32,604 nt of DNA, taken from IMG/VR virus record IMGVR_UViG_3300020207_000092, positions 1 to 32,604 of that record; one strand, written 5' to 3'. Both the position numbers and the translations under genes were made by a program. This DNA is from a virus. The notes beneath the pieces are model-generated. The model worked only from the letters and a program-made list of their open reading frames with translations. It made no database searches and was not told the origin of the DNA. Positions 1 to 6,765 of this stretch are shown piece after piece (positions within the stretch are counted from its first letter, which is position 1; the number at the start of each line of letters is the position of its first letter).

Positions 1-1
1 A

Positions 2-307
2 GCAAAGCCATTTATTGAAGTAACATTGGAGGTTAAGGATGTCGAAGAAGGAACAGGACGAAACGAAGGACGCCTTGGCGCATTGGTATGCGCTGGAGAA
101 GATGACGGACGAATGGTTGAAGTCAATTGCGGTAGCGGGTTTAGTGACAGCGATCGTGATAGTTTTTGGAATAGTCGTAGCTCACTTATTGGGCAACTTG
201 TAGAAGTAAGAGCAGACGCTATTACGCAAAATCAAGATGGCACCTACAGTTTGCGTTTCCCACGGTTTAAAACATTTAGAGGTTTTGAGGTTGGAGAAAA
301 GTTGTAA
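2..307 (+). CDS. ATP-dependent DNA ligase, C-terminal end (partial at left edge)
   Basis: The reading frame is open from the first bases of the window and ends at TAA 305-307, so this is the last 101 codons of a longer gene; the TTG at 26 is internal. The fragment matches the OB-fold C-terminal domain of ATP-dependent DNA ligases: a GRLGALVC strand, a DGRMVEVNCGSGF segment, a GQLVEVRADAITQN strand and the closing SLRFPRFKTFRG motif, which are well known near the end of this family. The enzyme seals nicks using ATP through a lysyl-adenylate. The nucleotidyltransferase domain with the KxDG lysine lies outside the window and cannot be checked. In T4-like phages the ligase (gp30) joins Okazaki fragments and repairs nicks, which fits the replication genes at the right edge. 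Confidence 0.88.
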   Translation, partial: AKPFIEVTLEVKDVEEGTGRNEGRLGALVCAGEDDGRMVEVNCGSGFSDSDRDSFWNSRSSLIGQLVEVRADAITQNQDGTYSLRFPRFKTFRGFEVGEKL

Positions 308-536
308 GTATATACTGCACGAGTTTACAATGGGCGATGTAGAAGATCCTGAAATCTACTGTGCAGAGCCAATTTATCAATGGCAGCAAACACCTGCGGG
401 CAAATGGTGTATGGAAAAAGCCACAGATCCAACCTACAATATTATGGCCGATCCTGCAACATTTGGTTATCGTGTTACAATTACAGGATATTTAAGTGGC
501 AAACATGCCATATTCTGGGCTCTCAAAAGAGCTTGA
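291..536 (+). CDS. small conserved phage protein of unknown function
   Basis: A small acidic protein with a central FTMGDVEDPEIYCAEPIYQW segment and a PAGKWCME stretch. From memory, similar short proteins with an FTMGDVEDPE core occur in T4-like marine phages, but no function is known to me. The start is uncertain. ATG at 330 gives 68 residues but has no ribosome site and begins inside the core. TTG at 291 gives 81 residues, keeps the whole core, and has an AGAGG stretch (278-282) 8 nt upstream; it overlaps the ligase by 17 nt. I prefer TTG for these reasons. The -35 box of the next gene's promoter overlaps the stop codon. Confidence 0.6.
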   Translation: MEKSCKYILHEFTMGDVEDPEIYCAEPIYQWQQTPAGKWCMEKATDPTYNIMADPATFGYRVTITGYLSGKHAIFWALKRA

Positions 537-561
537 CTTTTTAATCAAGAACATATATACT
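533..561 (+). promoter_or_regulatory. sigma70-type promoter for the 433-aa gene
   Basis: TTGACT (533-538), a 17-bp spacer, then TATACT (556-561). Both boxes are one mismatch from the bacterial consensus. The expected start is near 568, giving a leader of about 23 nt with a TTAGGAG ribosome site 9 nt before the ATG. The 5' half overlaps the stop codon of the upstream gene. This is expected to be read by unmodified host polymerase early in infection. Confidence 0.8.
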
Positions 562-579
562 AACAAAATACACTGTTAG
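560..579 (+). promoter_or_regulatory. small hairpin over the ribosome site of the 433-aa gene
   Basis: CTAACA (560-565) is complementary to TGTTAG (574-579) with an 8-nt loop. The right arm contains the first part of the TTAGGAG Shine-Dalgarno sequence. The left arm lies upstream of the expected start of the local promoter (about 568), so the hairpin could form only in RNA reading through from upstream. It is short and weak by itself, but has the same geometry as the much stronger dexA hairpin. Confidence 0.35.
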
Positions 580-590
580 GAGACATTTAA

Positions 591-1892
591 ATGGCTACAG
601 TAGCTGGCATCAAAGTAAAGAAAAAAGCACCCAGAGCAGCACCTCGTGTAAAACGTGGAGCGAAACTTACTGCACCTAGTTGGGAAGGTTGGGAAACTTG
701 GACAGGCGAGCAGGTCCATCGTCATAGAGAATATTGTAGATCATTTTATTATGAAAATTATAAACCCGCAGATTTGTATCCTGCAATTTATAAATGGATG
801 GAAAAAAGCGGCGAGTATACCAAAGAACAACTCAAACATGCCAAAGCTGTTCCTAGTGCATTCACTAGCATTACAAGTGCTATTGTAGCACAATGTTTCT
901 TAGACGGTGCTCCTGATTACGTAAAAGTAGAAGATGAATACTGGCAAAGTTTGCCTGGTACAATGGGTGAGAAAAAAGGTCCAAGTGAGTTTCTTAAGAA
1001 GCGTATTGAAAGTTACATAGAACGTGGTTCTAAAGTAGTAGTTGAAAAGAAAGCAGAAGAAAAAGAAAAAGCAAATGTATATGTTCCTACTATCCAAGAG
1101 CGTATTCGAGATCAAGCATTTGAAATGGCCGAGCCGATTGACGAATGGCTAGAAGGTTGGATCGAAGATAAAGAATCATTTGATCCTAAAGGATTTGACT
1201 TTAAAGCATACTTTAAAAAAATTCAACCTAGTCAAGCACATGCTCGTAAAATGAAACAGTTCTGGGAAATGGAACTTGTAGACTTTGACGAACTAGAGCG
1301 TATGCCAACTGCCGGACAATTGAAGAAAATGAGTGAACACGATGCAGATCAATGGGCACAACTTAAAGAAGGCTATAGTCATCTTAAAAAAGGCGAAGTT
1401 AAAAAATATCGATCTGCAATCGAAACTGTAAATGCAGAACTAGACTTTATTATTGAACAAGCAAAAGCAACACGTAAGCCACGTAAACCTAAGGCACGTT
1501 CAGCAAGTAAAGTAGTAGAGAAGTTGAAGTTCTGTAAGGCAGACGACAAATACAGCATTGCATCAATTGATCCTACAACGATTGTTGGTGCAAATGAGCT
1601 TTGGGTGTTTAATGTAAAAACTCGCAAAATAGGCAAATATGTTGCGTCTAACATAGATCCTAAAGGTATGCAACGTGAAGGAACAGGTTTAAGTGTAAAA
1701 GGTACAACTATTATAGGTTATGACGAAAATGCAAGCATTCAAAAGACATTACGTAAACCGCCGGAACAACTTAAACAGTTTAAAACCGCAGGTAAAGTAG
1801 CTCTACGTAAGTTTTTAGACGAAATTGCTACAACTGATACTAAACTAAATGGACGTTGCAATCCTGATACAGTTCTTCTGAAGGTAGTCTGA
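591..1892 (+). CDS. conserved phage protein of unknown function, 433 aa
   Basis: The ATG at 591 follows TTAGGAGA with good spacing and a strong sigma70 promoter, so this is likely expressed early. The protein is highly charged. It has a Lys/Arg-rich N-terminus (residues 5-25), an aromatic-rich segment around 30-75, a Lys/Glu-rich helical stretch near 145-165, another Lys/Arg-rich linker near 300-320 (RKPRKPKARS) and a beta-rich C-terminal third (DKYSIASIDPTTIVGANELWVFN). The basic tracts suggest nucleic-acid contact, but I see no catalytic motif and do not recognise a characterised family. My impression is that long proteins of this kind are shared among marine T4-like phages. The stop codon TGA overlaps the late-promoter box of the next gene. 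Confidence 0.82.
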   Translation: MATVAGIKVKKKAPRAAPRVKRGAKLTAPSWEGWETWTGEQVHRHREYCRSFYYENYKPADLYPAIYKWMEKSGEYTKEQLKHAKAVPSAFTSITSAIVAQCFLDGAPDYVKVEDEYWQSLPGTMGEKKGPSEFLKKRIESYIERGSKVVVEKKAEEKEKANVYVPTIQERIRDQAFEMAEPIDEWLEGWIEDKESFDPKGFDFKAYFKKIQPSQAHARKMKQFWEMELVDFDELERMPTAGQLKKMSEHDADQWAQLKEGYSHLKKGEVKKYRSAIETVNAELDFIIEQAKATRKPRKPKARSASKVVEKLKFCKADDKYSIASIDPTTIVGANELWVFNVKTRKIGKYVASNIDPKGMQREGTGLSVKGTTIIGYDENASIQKTLRKPPEQLKQFKTAGKVALRKFLDEIATTDTKLNGRCNPDTVLLKVV

Positions 1893-1898
1893 TAAATA
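1891..1898 (+). promoter_or_regulatory. T4-type late promoter box GATAAATA
   Basis: GATAAATA, one base off the T4 late consensus TATAAATA, sits 24 nt before the ATG of the fibre-like gene at 1923 and overlaps the upstream stop codon. The same GATAAATA box precedes the IscA-like and three large structural genes further on. Confidence 0.7.
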
Positions 1899-1922
1899 CT
1901 GTATAATATACAGGAACCTCAG

Positions 1923-3005
1923 ATGACTATACGTAACAGTTTAAATGATCTTGCATCAGCAATAGAAGACTTACAAAGCGCACCTGCTCCTAAGAATAAT
2001 ATCTTAGATAGAGAGTTAAGTGGTAATAAAATACACGGCGGAGTAATAACACACTTCGCAAGTCAAGGTATTAAGGATAATGCAAACCATGTAGTCCTTA
2101 CTGTAAATGATGACGGTGTTCATTTAGACGCACTGTACACTCCTGTTATTAAAAGTTCTGTAGAAGTTGAAGGTAATCTAACCGTTGAAGGTACAATACG
2201 TGCAACTAGTATGCATGTAGAAGAACTAACAGCTGATGTTAGAAACGAGCGTTCTGATCCTTTATCTTTTACCGCAGATAATGGTGTTGCTTATGGTAAA
2301 GGACTTGTTTGGCCCGGTGGCGATTATACAAAACAATTAATATTACAACAACGTCCGGATAGATTCTTTTCAACTGAATCTTTTGAATTATTAAAAGACA
2401 AAAAGTATATGATATCTGGACAAGAAGTACTATCACAAGACACACTAGGCACATCAGTAGTTAACAGCAACTTAAAAACATTAGGTAGATTATCACGTTT
2501 AGACGTTGACGGTCCACTTAATATCGACAACTTTGTTATCTATGATGCTAATAACGAAAGACTAGCATTAGGCACAGATGCACCTAATGGTACACTTAGC
2601 ATTGCTAACTGGGATCACGAGTTTGTAGTTGACAGCAACGATGAAAACGAGTTTGTAATAGGTTCATATACAAATGTTGCAATTAATCTTATTACAGATG
2701 ACACCGAAAGACTTACTATCACTGAATCAGGTTCTGTCGTTATACACGGTAAAACAACATTCAAAGATAAAATAGGTGTAGGTGTAAAGAACTTTAACCC
2801 AGATGCTGATATTACTACAGCAGGACCTGTACGATTTCAAGGTAAAAAGTTTGAAACAGCAGATGAAGCACCAACAAGCGGAAATTATGCACTAGGAGAT
2901 ATTGTATGGAATACTAATCCTAGACCCACAGGCTATGTTGGATGGATATGCATCAAAACAGGAACTCCGGGTGACTGGAAACCGTTCGGTCAAATCGTAT
3001 CATAA
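1923..3005 (+). CDS. fibre-like virion structural protein, 360 aa
   Basis: The protein resembles phage tail-fibre or fibritin-like structural proteins. It has a helical N-terminus (NSLNDLASAIEDL), a repetitive middle with the VEVEGNLTVEGTIRATSMHV pattern common in trimeric fibre shafts, several LxVDGPLNI-like strands, and a C-terminal GWICIKTGTPGDWKPFG signature frequent at the ends of phage fibre and receptor-binding proteins. No enzymatic motif is seen. A late-promoter box directly upstream fits a virion role. It is separated by about 11 kb from the main fibre block but shares the beta-rich, Thr/Asn-rich style. It could be a short fibre, whisker or decoration fibre; the exact virion position cannot be fixed from sequence. 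Confidence 0.75.
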   Translation: MTIRNSLNDLASAIEDLQSAPAPKNNILDRELSGNKIHGGVITHFASQGIKDNANHVVLTVNDDGVHLDALYTPVIKSSVEVEGNLTVEGTIRATSMHVEELTADVRNERSDPLSFTADNGVAYGKGLVWPGGDYTKQLILQQRPDRFFSTESFELLKDKKYMISGQEVLSQDTLGTSVVNSNLKTLGRLSRLDVDGPLNIDNFVIYDANNERLALGTDAPNGTLSIANWDHEFVVDSNDENEFVIGSYTNVAINLITDDTERLTITESGSVVIHGKTTFKDKIGVGVKNFNPDADITTAGPVRFQGKKFETADEAPTSGNYALGDIVWNTNPRPTGYVGWICIKTGTPGDWKPFGQIVS

Positions 3006-3034
3006 TACTGATATTTAATATTTCCATTATAGCC

Positions 3035-3042
3035 TATAAATA
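3035..3042 (+). promoter_or_regulatory. T4-type late promoter, exact TATAAATA
   Basis: CTATAAATA, an exact match to the T4 late-promoter octamer, lies 36 nt upstream of the ATG of the membrane protein at 3079. The leader carries a strong AGAGAGGGAG ribosome site. The preceding intergenic stretch has no other recognisable signal. Confidence 0.78.
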
Positions 3043-3078
3043 ATTGTGCTGAACAAACTTTTCAGAGAGGGAGCAATT

Positions 3079-3387
3079 ATGACAACTGAACAACAGGCAA
3101 AATACTGGCGTTATGCGGCGTGGACCTCACCATTTGCGGCATTAGCCATTCTTCTAGGCGAAATATTCTTAGGCTTTGACTCAATAGTAAACATCACATC
3201 TATAGCCATAACAACTATCTTTATCACAACCAGTGTGTTCTGGTGGTGGTGGGCGGTAAGTAAGATTGTGTATATGGTAAAGTGTGCTGAGAAAATGGAA
3301 GAACGCTTTTTCCATTTAAAAGAAGATATTGTAGAACTAAAAAAAGATGTTAGTGATAGGCAATGGCGAGAGCCGACAGAAAGTTGA
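3079..3387 (+). CDS. two-helix membrane protein with cytoplasmic coiled coil, 102 aa
   Basis: The start is ATG 3079, preceded by AGAGAGGGAG; a GTG at 3046 in frame has no ribosome site. Two hydrophobic segments (about residues 13-31 and 38-60, the second ending in four tryptophans) are followed by a charged, heptad-like helix (about 65-93) that should lie in the cytoplasm. With the exact late promoter, this suggests an inner-membrane protein made late. Size and topology are compatible with a holin-like or lysis-associated protein, but no family signature supports that, so I leave it as an unknown membrane protein. The 3' end overlaps the next gene by 41 nt in another frame. Confidence 0.78.
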   Translation: MTTEQQAKYWRYAAWTSPFAALAILLGEIFLGFDSIVNITSIAITTIFITTSVFWWWWAVSKIVYMVKCAEKMEERFFHLKEDIVELKKDVSDRQWREPTES

Positions 3388-3943
3388 TATAGATAAAATT
3401 ACCTGTCCTAAAGTAGGGTGTAATGCTATCTATAGAGATTATTATACAGACTATCTTGTGTGCGTTGATAGACGTATGATGAACGAAGCACTAAACGCAA
3501 AAGCTAATATAAAAGGTAGTTTAGTTTATACAAGACCAGACTGGGTTAACAACTTCAAATCAATTAGAGTTAGACAAGTTCCAGACTTGCCATACAAGGG
3601 TGATCAACGATGGGACGAACCCTTTCAATGGGGTAGTGGTCCTTATGCTGTTTTAATTGCTGCAAAGTATACTAAAGAAAAGCAAGTTAGTTTAATCGGT
3701 TTTGATTTATATAGTAAAACAAAGACAGTTAACAATATATACAAAGATACACCAAATTACGATCAATCAGATAAAAGAGCTGTTGATCCTCGATATTGGA
3801 TACATCAAATAGGAATGGTATTTGAATGTTTTCCTAAAATCAAATTTATAATCCATCAAAACGATAACTGGGAATTTCCAAAAGCCTGGAAATATCCTAA
3901 TGTAACGGTTGACAAGATAAGTAACATATATTATAATACATAG
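3347..3943 (+). CDS. glycosyltransferase-like / DUF115-type nucleotide-sugar fold protein
   Basis: The start ATG 3347 lies inside the end of the membrane-protein gene. The N-terminus VIGNGESR is a Rossmann-like nucleotide-binding turn, followed by GCNAIYRDYYTDYLVCVDRR, a pattern seen in phage and bacterial glycan-transfer proteins of the DUF115 / sialyltransferase-like type. The C-terminal half contains a GSGPYAVLIAA helix and SLIGFDLYS strand, again typical of that group. A role in transferring a sugar to a virion or cell-surface acceptor is inferred. A second glycosyltransferase-like gene follows two genes later. The last codons contain a consensus sigma70 promoter that serves the next gene. 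Confidence 0.65.
   Translation: MLVIGNGESRQKVDIDKITCPKVGCNAIYRDYYTDYLVCVDRRMMNEALNAKANIKGSLVYTRPDWVNNFKSIRVRQVPDLPYKGDQRWDEPFQWGSGPYAVLIAAKYTKEKQVSLIGFDLYSKTKTVNNIYKDTPNYDQSDKRAVDPRYWIHQIGMVFECFPKIKFIIHQNDNWEFPKAWKYPNVTVDKISNIYYNT
3909..3937 (+). promoter_or_regulatory. consensus sigma70 promoter for the QueD-like gene
   Basis: TTGACA (3909-3914), a 17-bp spacer and TATAAT (3932-3937): both hexamers match the consensus exactly. The predicted start is near 3944, giving a leader of about 65 nt before the QueD-like ATG, with a TAGGAGA ribosome site. The leader has a short GGCG/CGCC pairing but no riboswitch that I recognise; it does not match a preQ1 aptamer. Confidence 0.82.
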
Positions 3944-4008
3944 TATGAATACAACAGGTCTTGGCGTCATCCCTTCTAATTCTGCCGCCATACTTATAGG
4001 AGATAATT

Positions 4009-4458
4009 ATGGCAAAACATTATAGCACAAAACATTACGGACATAACATTGGCTTATCGGCAGTATTCCGTCAACCTAACGCAGATCATTCACACTGTCA
4101 CTTACTACACGGTTACAGTCTAGCATTTACATTTACATTTGGTTGTGATCATTTAGATAATAAAAACTGGGCTGTAGACTTTGGAGGACTTAAACCTTTG
4201 AAGGCTTGGCTCGAAGATCATTTTGATCATAAAGTTGCAGTAGATATTGCAGACCCGCACTTAGAGACACTACGCGAACTAGAAGCAAAAGGTCTAGCAG
4301 AGATTAGAGTGTTTGAAGGTGTCGGTGCAGAGAAGTTTGCAGAACATGCATTTAACTTTGCAGACAAACTAATACGTGAAGCAACAGACAATCGTTGTTA
4401 TTGTGTACGAGTAGAGTGTGCAGAACACGGAGCAAACTCAGCAATATACGAGGCATGA
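4009..4458 (+). CDS. 6-carboxytetrahydropterin / 6-pyruvoyltetrahydropterin synthase-like protein (QueD family, atypical)
   Basis: At 149 aa this has QueD/PTPS length and layout. HSHCHLLHGY (residues 27-36) aligns with the HKCGRLHGH motif of QueD, placing the catalytic cysteine at C30. FDHK keeps the Asp-His pair and VRVECAEH keeps the late glutamate. In the standard family three histidines bind zinc. Here the first (in the FEAAH motif) aligns with F in LSAVFRQ, and the third aligns with Y36, so only H34 clearly remains; H27, H29 and H31 are possible substitutes. QueD makes 6-carboxytetrahydropterin for 7-deazaguanine (queuosine/archaeosine or phage DNA base) synthesis. No FolE, QueE or QueC is in the window, so the pathway role is open. 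It has its own strong promoter and sits between two glycosyltransferase-like genes. Confidence 0.78.
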   Translation: MAKHYSTKHYGHNIGLSAVFRQPNADHSHCHLLHGYSLAFTFTFGCDHLDNKNWAVDFGGLKPLKAWLEDHFDHKVAVDIADPHLETLRELEAKGLAEIRVFEGVGAEKFAEHAFNFADKLIREATDNRCYCVRVECAEHGANSAIYEA

Positions 4459-4459
4459 T

Positions 4460-5284
4460 TTGGTTAAGAAGTATGTTGACGGCGAAACAAAAGAACAACG
4501 TAAAGCACGTAAAGCTCTAGAGAAAGCGCAGAAAAGTGCGGAAACTCACGAAAATTTGCCGCAAGAAAGTGTGGATGAAAAATACTATGTGTTATGTCTA
4601 AAACACGGCACAAAATATTCTGCAGATTACGTAAACAAGCTCTATAGTATGGTAAACAGATATTGTTCACTTGATATAGAGTTTGTTTGTTTAACCGAAG
4701 ATCCTTCTAACCTTAACGACAATATTACAACAATACCATTACCTGAAGAATTAAACGGTTGGTGGTGCAAACCTTACATATTTTCAAATGAGCTTGGGCT
4801 CAAAGGAACAATACTATATATCGACTTAGATGTAGTTATATCAGGTAGCATAGACAAGTTATTTCTTTACAACACAGACAGATGGTGTACAATAAGAGAC
4901 TTTACTCGAAAGATGCGTCCGCAATGGGAAAAGTATAACAGCAGTGTAGTCAGATTTAAATACGGAACAATGAATCATTTTTGGGAAGGATTCAAACAAA
5001 ATAGATTGTTAATAGAACGCAAGTTTCACGGAGATCAAGACTGGCTATATGATGCTACACATAAAAGTATGCCTGCTTGTTTGTTTCCAGATGAATGGAT
5101 TAAAAGTTGGAAATGGGAAATACGAAAAAATAAAGATTTAAGATATAGCATGCCAAGGGGAACTCGTAAACTGAGAATTGTTGAGAATGTAGTTCCTCCT
5201 AATGATTGCTGTATATGTGTATTTCACGGAGATCCTAATCCTGAAAACTGTGATGATCCTTGGGTTAGAGATAATTGGAAATGA
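4460..5284 (+). CDS. glycosyltransferase, GT-A/GT8-like
   Basis: TTG 4460 is chosen as the start because CGAGG (4449-4453) sits 6 nt upstream, just at the end of the QueD-like gene; an in-frame GTG at 4418 would overlap that gene by 41 nt without a ribosome site. The N-terminal 40 residues are a charged helix. The rest has glycosyltransferase features: a WWCKPYIFS segment, TILYIDLDVVISGSID with the metal-binding DLD at residues 122-124, FHGDQDWLY and a C-terminal CVFHGDPNP. These are typical of phage GT-A enzymes that use a nucleotide-sugar donor and a divalent metal. The acceptor is unknown. Its stop overlaps the start of the next small ORF (ATGA). Confidence 0.75.
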   Translation: MVKKYVDGETKEQRKARKALEKAQKSAETHENLPQESVDEKYYVLCLKHGTKYSADYVNKLYSMVNRYCSLDIEFVCLTEDPSNLNDNITTIPLPEELNGWWCKPYIFSNELGLKGTILYIDLDVVISGSIDKLFLYNTDRWCTIRDFTRKMRPQWEKYNSSVVRFKYGTMNHFWEGFKQNRLLIERKFHGDQDWLYDATHKSMPACLFPDEWIKSWKWEIRKNKDLRYSMPRGTRKLRIVENVVPPNDCCICVFHGDPNPENCDDPWVRDNWK

Positions 5285-5409
5285 GTAGGATTATGAACTA
5301 CATAGCTTGGTACAAAAAACTTAGAAGTCAAGGATATAAAAAACTTGACAGTATCTGTTGGGCAGTGTATAATAGTAAGCATTATACAATTAAAGGCATA
5401 TACAAATAA
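5281..5409 (+). CDS. 42-aa small ORF between glycosyltransferase and uvsE
   Basis: ATG 5281 overlaps the preceding stop (ATGA), and the stop TAA 5407-5409 overlaps the uvsE ATG (TAATG), so the ORF exactly bridges two genes by translational coupling. The product begins MSRIMNYIAWYKKLRSQGYKK and is basic and Tyr/Lys-rich, with no signal peptide or motif. The perfect fit to both neighbours argues that it is translated. The presence of the uvsE promoter inside it means that selection on this DNA need not be for the protein. No family is recognised. Confidence 0.5.
   Translation: MSRIMNYIAWYKKLRSQGYKKLDSICWAVYNSKHYTIKGIYK
5345..5373 (+). promoter_or_regulatory. uvsE: consensus sigma70 promoter for uvsE
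   Basis: TTGACA (5345-5350), a 17-bp spacer and TATAAT (5368-5373): an exact consensus host promoter. The start is predicted near 5380, with AAAGG (5392-5396) as a weak ribosome site 12 nt before the uvsE ATG. It lies inside the 42-aa small ORF. Confidence 0.85.
5366..5388. promoter_or_regulatory. 8-bp inverted repeat over the uvsE -10 box and start site
   Basis: TGTATAAT (5366-5373) and ATTATACA (5381-5388) form a perfect 8-bp inverted repeat with a 7-nt centre. The left arm contains the whole -10 box, and the centre falls at the predicted transcription start. This is the position of a classical repressor operator. In read-through RNA it could also form a hairpin. AT-richness raises the chance of coincidence. 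Confidence 0.45.
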
Positions 5410-6536
5410 TGGACTTAAAATTTACAACAGCAGGTGATTTCTTGAAGGCACAACAACAACGCATTGGCTTTGCATGTAAGTATATGCATCCTGATCAAAC
5501 ACAGAAGAAAAAGTTACTAGAGGAAATTCAGAGACCGCTAAATACTCGTAGCACAACAGTACAGTGGCTGAACAGACAGACACGTGATGTTGCTGAAGAA
5601 CGCTTGTGGGATATTATGGTACATAATATTGCAAGCTATGGGAGATTGATTGAGTATGTTGGAAGCCTTCCTCAAGAGTTACGTATGGTACGATTGGGCT
5701 CTGATGTTCTTCCTGTTTATACCGAGCCTACTTGGTGCTATTTTTGGCGCCGTCAAGATGTACGTGATTATGCGGAAAGAGAGTTTGCCAAAGTCGGAGA
5801 CACAGCCAGACGCTTGGATGTTAGACTCTCCATGCACCCAGGACAATTTACAGTCCTTGCTTCGGATAATGAGGAAATAGTTGATAGGAGCATAGAAGAA
5901 TTTGAATATCACACCGATGTCTTGCGCTGGATGGGATACGGCCGCACATATCAAGACTTTAAATGCAATGTACACATATCGGGTCGAAGAGGTCCACAAG
6001 GCATCAAAGACGCCCTCAAGAGACTCTCGCCCGAAGCACGAAACACCATCACAATCGAGAACGACGAAAACAAATGGGGGCTCGAACACAGCCTCGAACT
6101 TGTCGACCACTGCGCACTCGTTCTTGACATACACCATCACTGGTGCCGTGAAGGAGAATACATTCAGCCCACCGACGATAGATTTGCTCGCGTGATTGAC
6201 AGTTGGCGTGGTGTGCGTCCTGTTATTCACTACAGTGTCAGCAGAGAAGATGTGCTGGTTAACTTTGCAAAAGGACATAAGCCTAACATGGCAAATTTAC
6301 TAGAGCAAGGATACAAAAAAGCAAAACTACGAGCTCACAGTGATTACATGTGGAACCGGGCTGTTAACGACTGGGCATTAGAGTTTTTAGACTATGCAGA
6401 TATTATGGTAGAGTCAAAGTGCAAGAATTTAGCAAGTATTGCACTACATAAATACAATATGGAGAGAAAACACTATGAGCTATCTAAACAAGATGTACGG
6501 CAGAAACAAGCCGGCCCAGACCCAATCATTATCTGA
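5409..6536 (+). CDS. uvsE: UV damage endonuclease UvsE/UVDE
   Basis: At 375 aa this is a full-length UvdE-family TIM-barrel endonuclease that nicks DNA 5' to UV photoproducts and abasic sites and needs divalent metals. Diagnostic motifs in order are RIGFACKY (18-25), LSMHPGQF (140-147), NVHISGRRG (187-195), ITIENDE (214-220) with a metal-binding Glu, LDIHHHW (239-245) and VIHYSVSR. Start ATG 5409 overlaps the small ORF stop. A consensus sigma70 promoter lies directly upstream, so expression is probably early, fitting photorepair of phage DNA in surface water. A stretch covering about residues 178-257 (5941-6180) is near 51% G+C by hand count and rich in CTC/GCC/ATC codons, unlike the rest of the gene and window, which suggests a recombined or recently acquired segment. 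The end overlaps the next gene by 62 nt. Confidence 0.92.
   Translation: MDLKFTTAGDFLKAQQQRIGFACKYMHPDQTQKKKLLEEIQRPLNTRSTTVQWLNRQTRDVAEERLWDIMVHNIASYGRLIEYVGSLPQELRMVRLGSDVLPVYTEPTWCYFWRRQDVRDYAEREFAKVGDTARRLDVRLSMHPGQFTVLASDNEEIVDRSIEEFEYHTDVLRWMGYGRTYQDFKCNVHISGRRGPQGIKDALKRLSPEARNTITIENDENKWGLEHSLELVDHCALVLDIHHHWCREGEYIQPTDDRFARVIDSWRGVRPVIHYSVSREDVLVNFAKGHKPNMANLLEQGYKKAKLRAHSDYMWNRAVNDWALEFLDYADIMVESKCKNLASIALHKYNMERKHYELSKQDVRQKQAGPDPIII
6447..6454 (+). promoter_or_regulatory. T4-type late promoter box CATAAATA
   Basis: ACATAAATA, one base off the T4 late octamer, lies inside the uvsE 3' end and 20 nt before the ATG of the coiled-coil gene. The same variant occurs before the small membrane protein at 12739. 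It would let the small gene be made late while uvsE is made early. Confidence 0.55.
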
Positions 6537-6765
6537 TAAAAATCCTAATCGTGTAACTGGTGGCTTAAAGGCACAAGGTGTAGATACGCTTACTATGGTA
6601 AGCGAAGATGGGACAAGCCGTGAACTTCCGACATTAGAGTATGTGCGTAGTTTGGAAGAGCAGTCAAGAAAACAGCGAGCCGCTATCACTGTTTTAGAGC
6701 GAAAGCTAACTCGCTTAGATACTGCATTACAACAATTACAATCAGCTGTTGTTAATCGCGGCTAA
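6475..6765 (+). CDS. small coiled-coil phage protein, 96 aa
   Basis: ATG 6475 is preceded by GGAGAG; an upstream in-frame alternative start at 6439 has no such site. The N-terminal half is polar (SYLNKMYGRNKPAQTQS, then a VTGGL turn), and residues about 55-92 form a heptad-patterned helix (LEEQSRKQRAAITVLERKL) that should oligomerise. No catalytic motif is seen and I do not recognise the family. The gene overlaps uvsE by 62 nt in another frame and converges with the minus-strand gene, overlapping its end by 24 nt. A late-type promoter box lies just upstream. Confidence 0.68.
   Translation: MSYLNKMYGRNKPAQTQSLSDKNPNRVTGGLKAQGVDTLTMVSEDGTSRELPTLEYVRSLEEQSRKQRAAITVLERKLTRLDTALQQLQSAVVNRG

Noticed and set aside
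519-532. GCTCT-CAAA-AGAGC hairpin followed by a T-rich stretch, as a possible terminator
   Set aside because: Only five pairs, it lies inside coding sequence, and the T stretch belongs to the next promoter region. Too weak to call.
3945-4025. 26-codon ORF starting at an ATG one base after the predicted start of the QueD-like promoter transcript
   Set aside because: No ribosome site, it overlaps the QueD-like start in another frame, and its product resembles nothing I know. It is treated as leader sequence, although a leaderless peptide cannot be excluded.
4009-4458. Reading the QueD-like gene as proof of 7-deazaguanine DNA modification
   Set aside because: No folE, queC, queE or transglycosylase-like gene is present in the window, and the zinc site is atypical.
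5679-6278. 199-codon open frame on the minus strand within uvsE
   Set aside because: It lies wholly opposite a clear UvdE gene, coincides with the G+C-rich segment that removes stops, and has no promoter or ribosome site.
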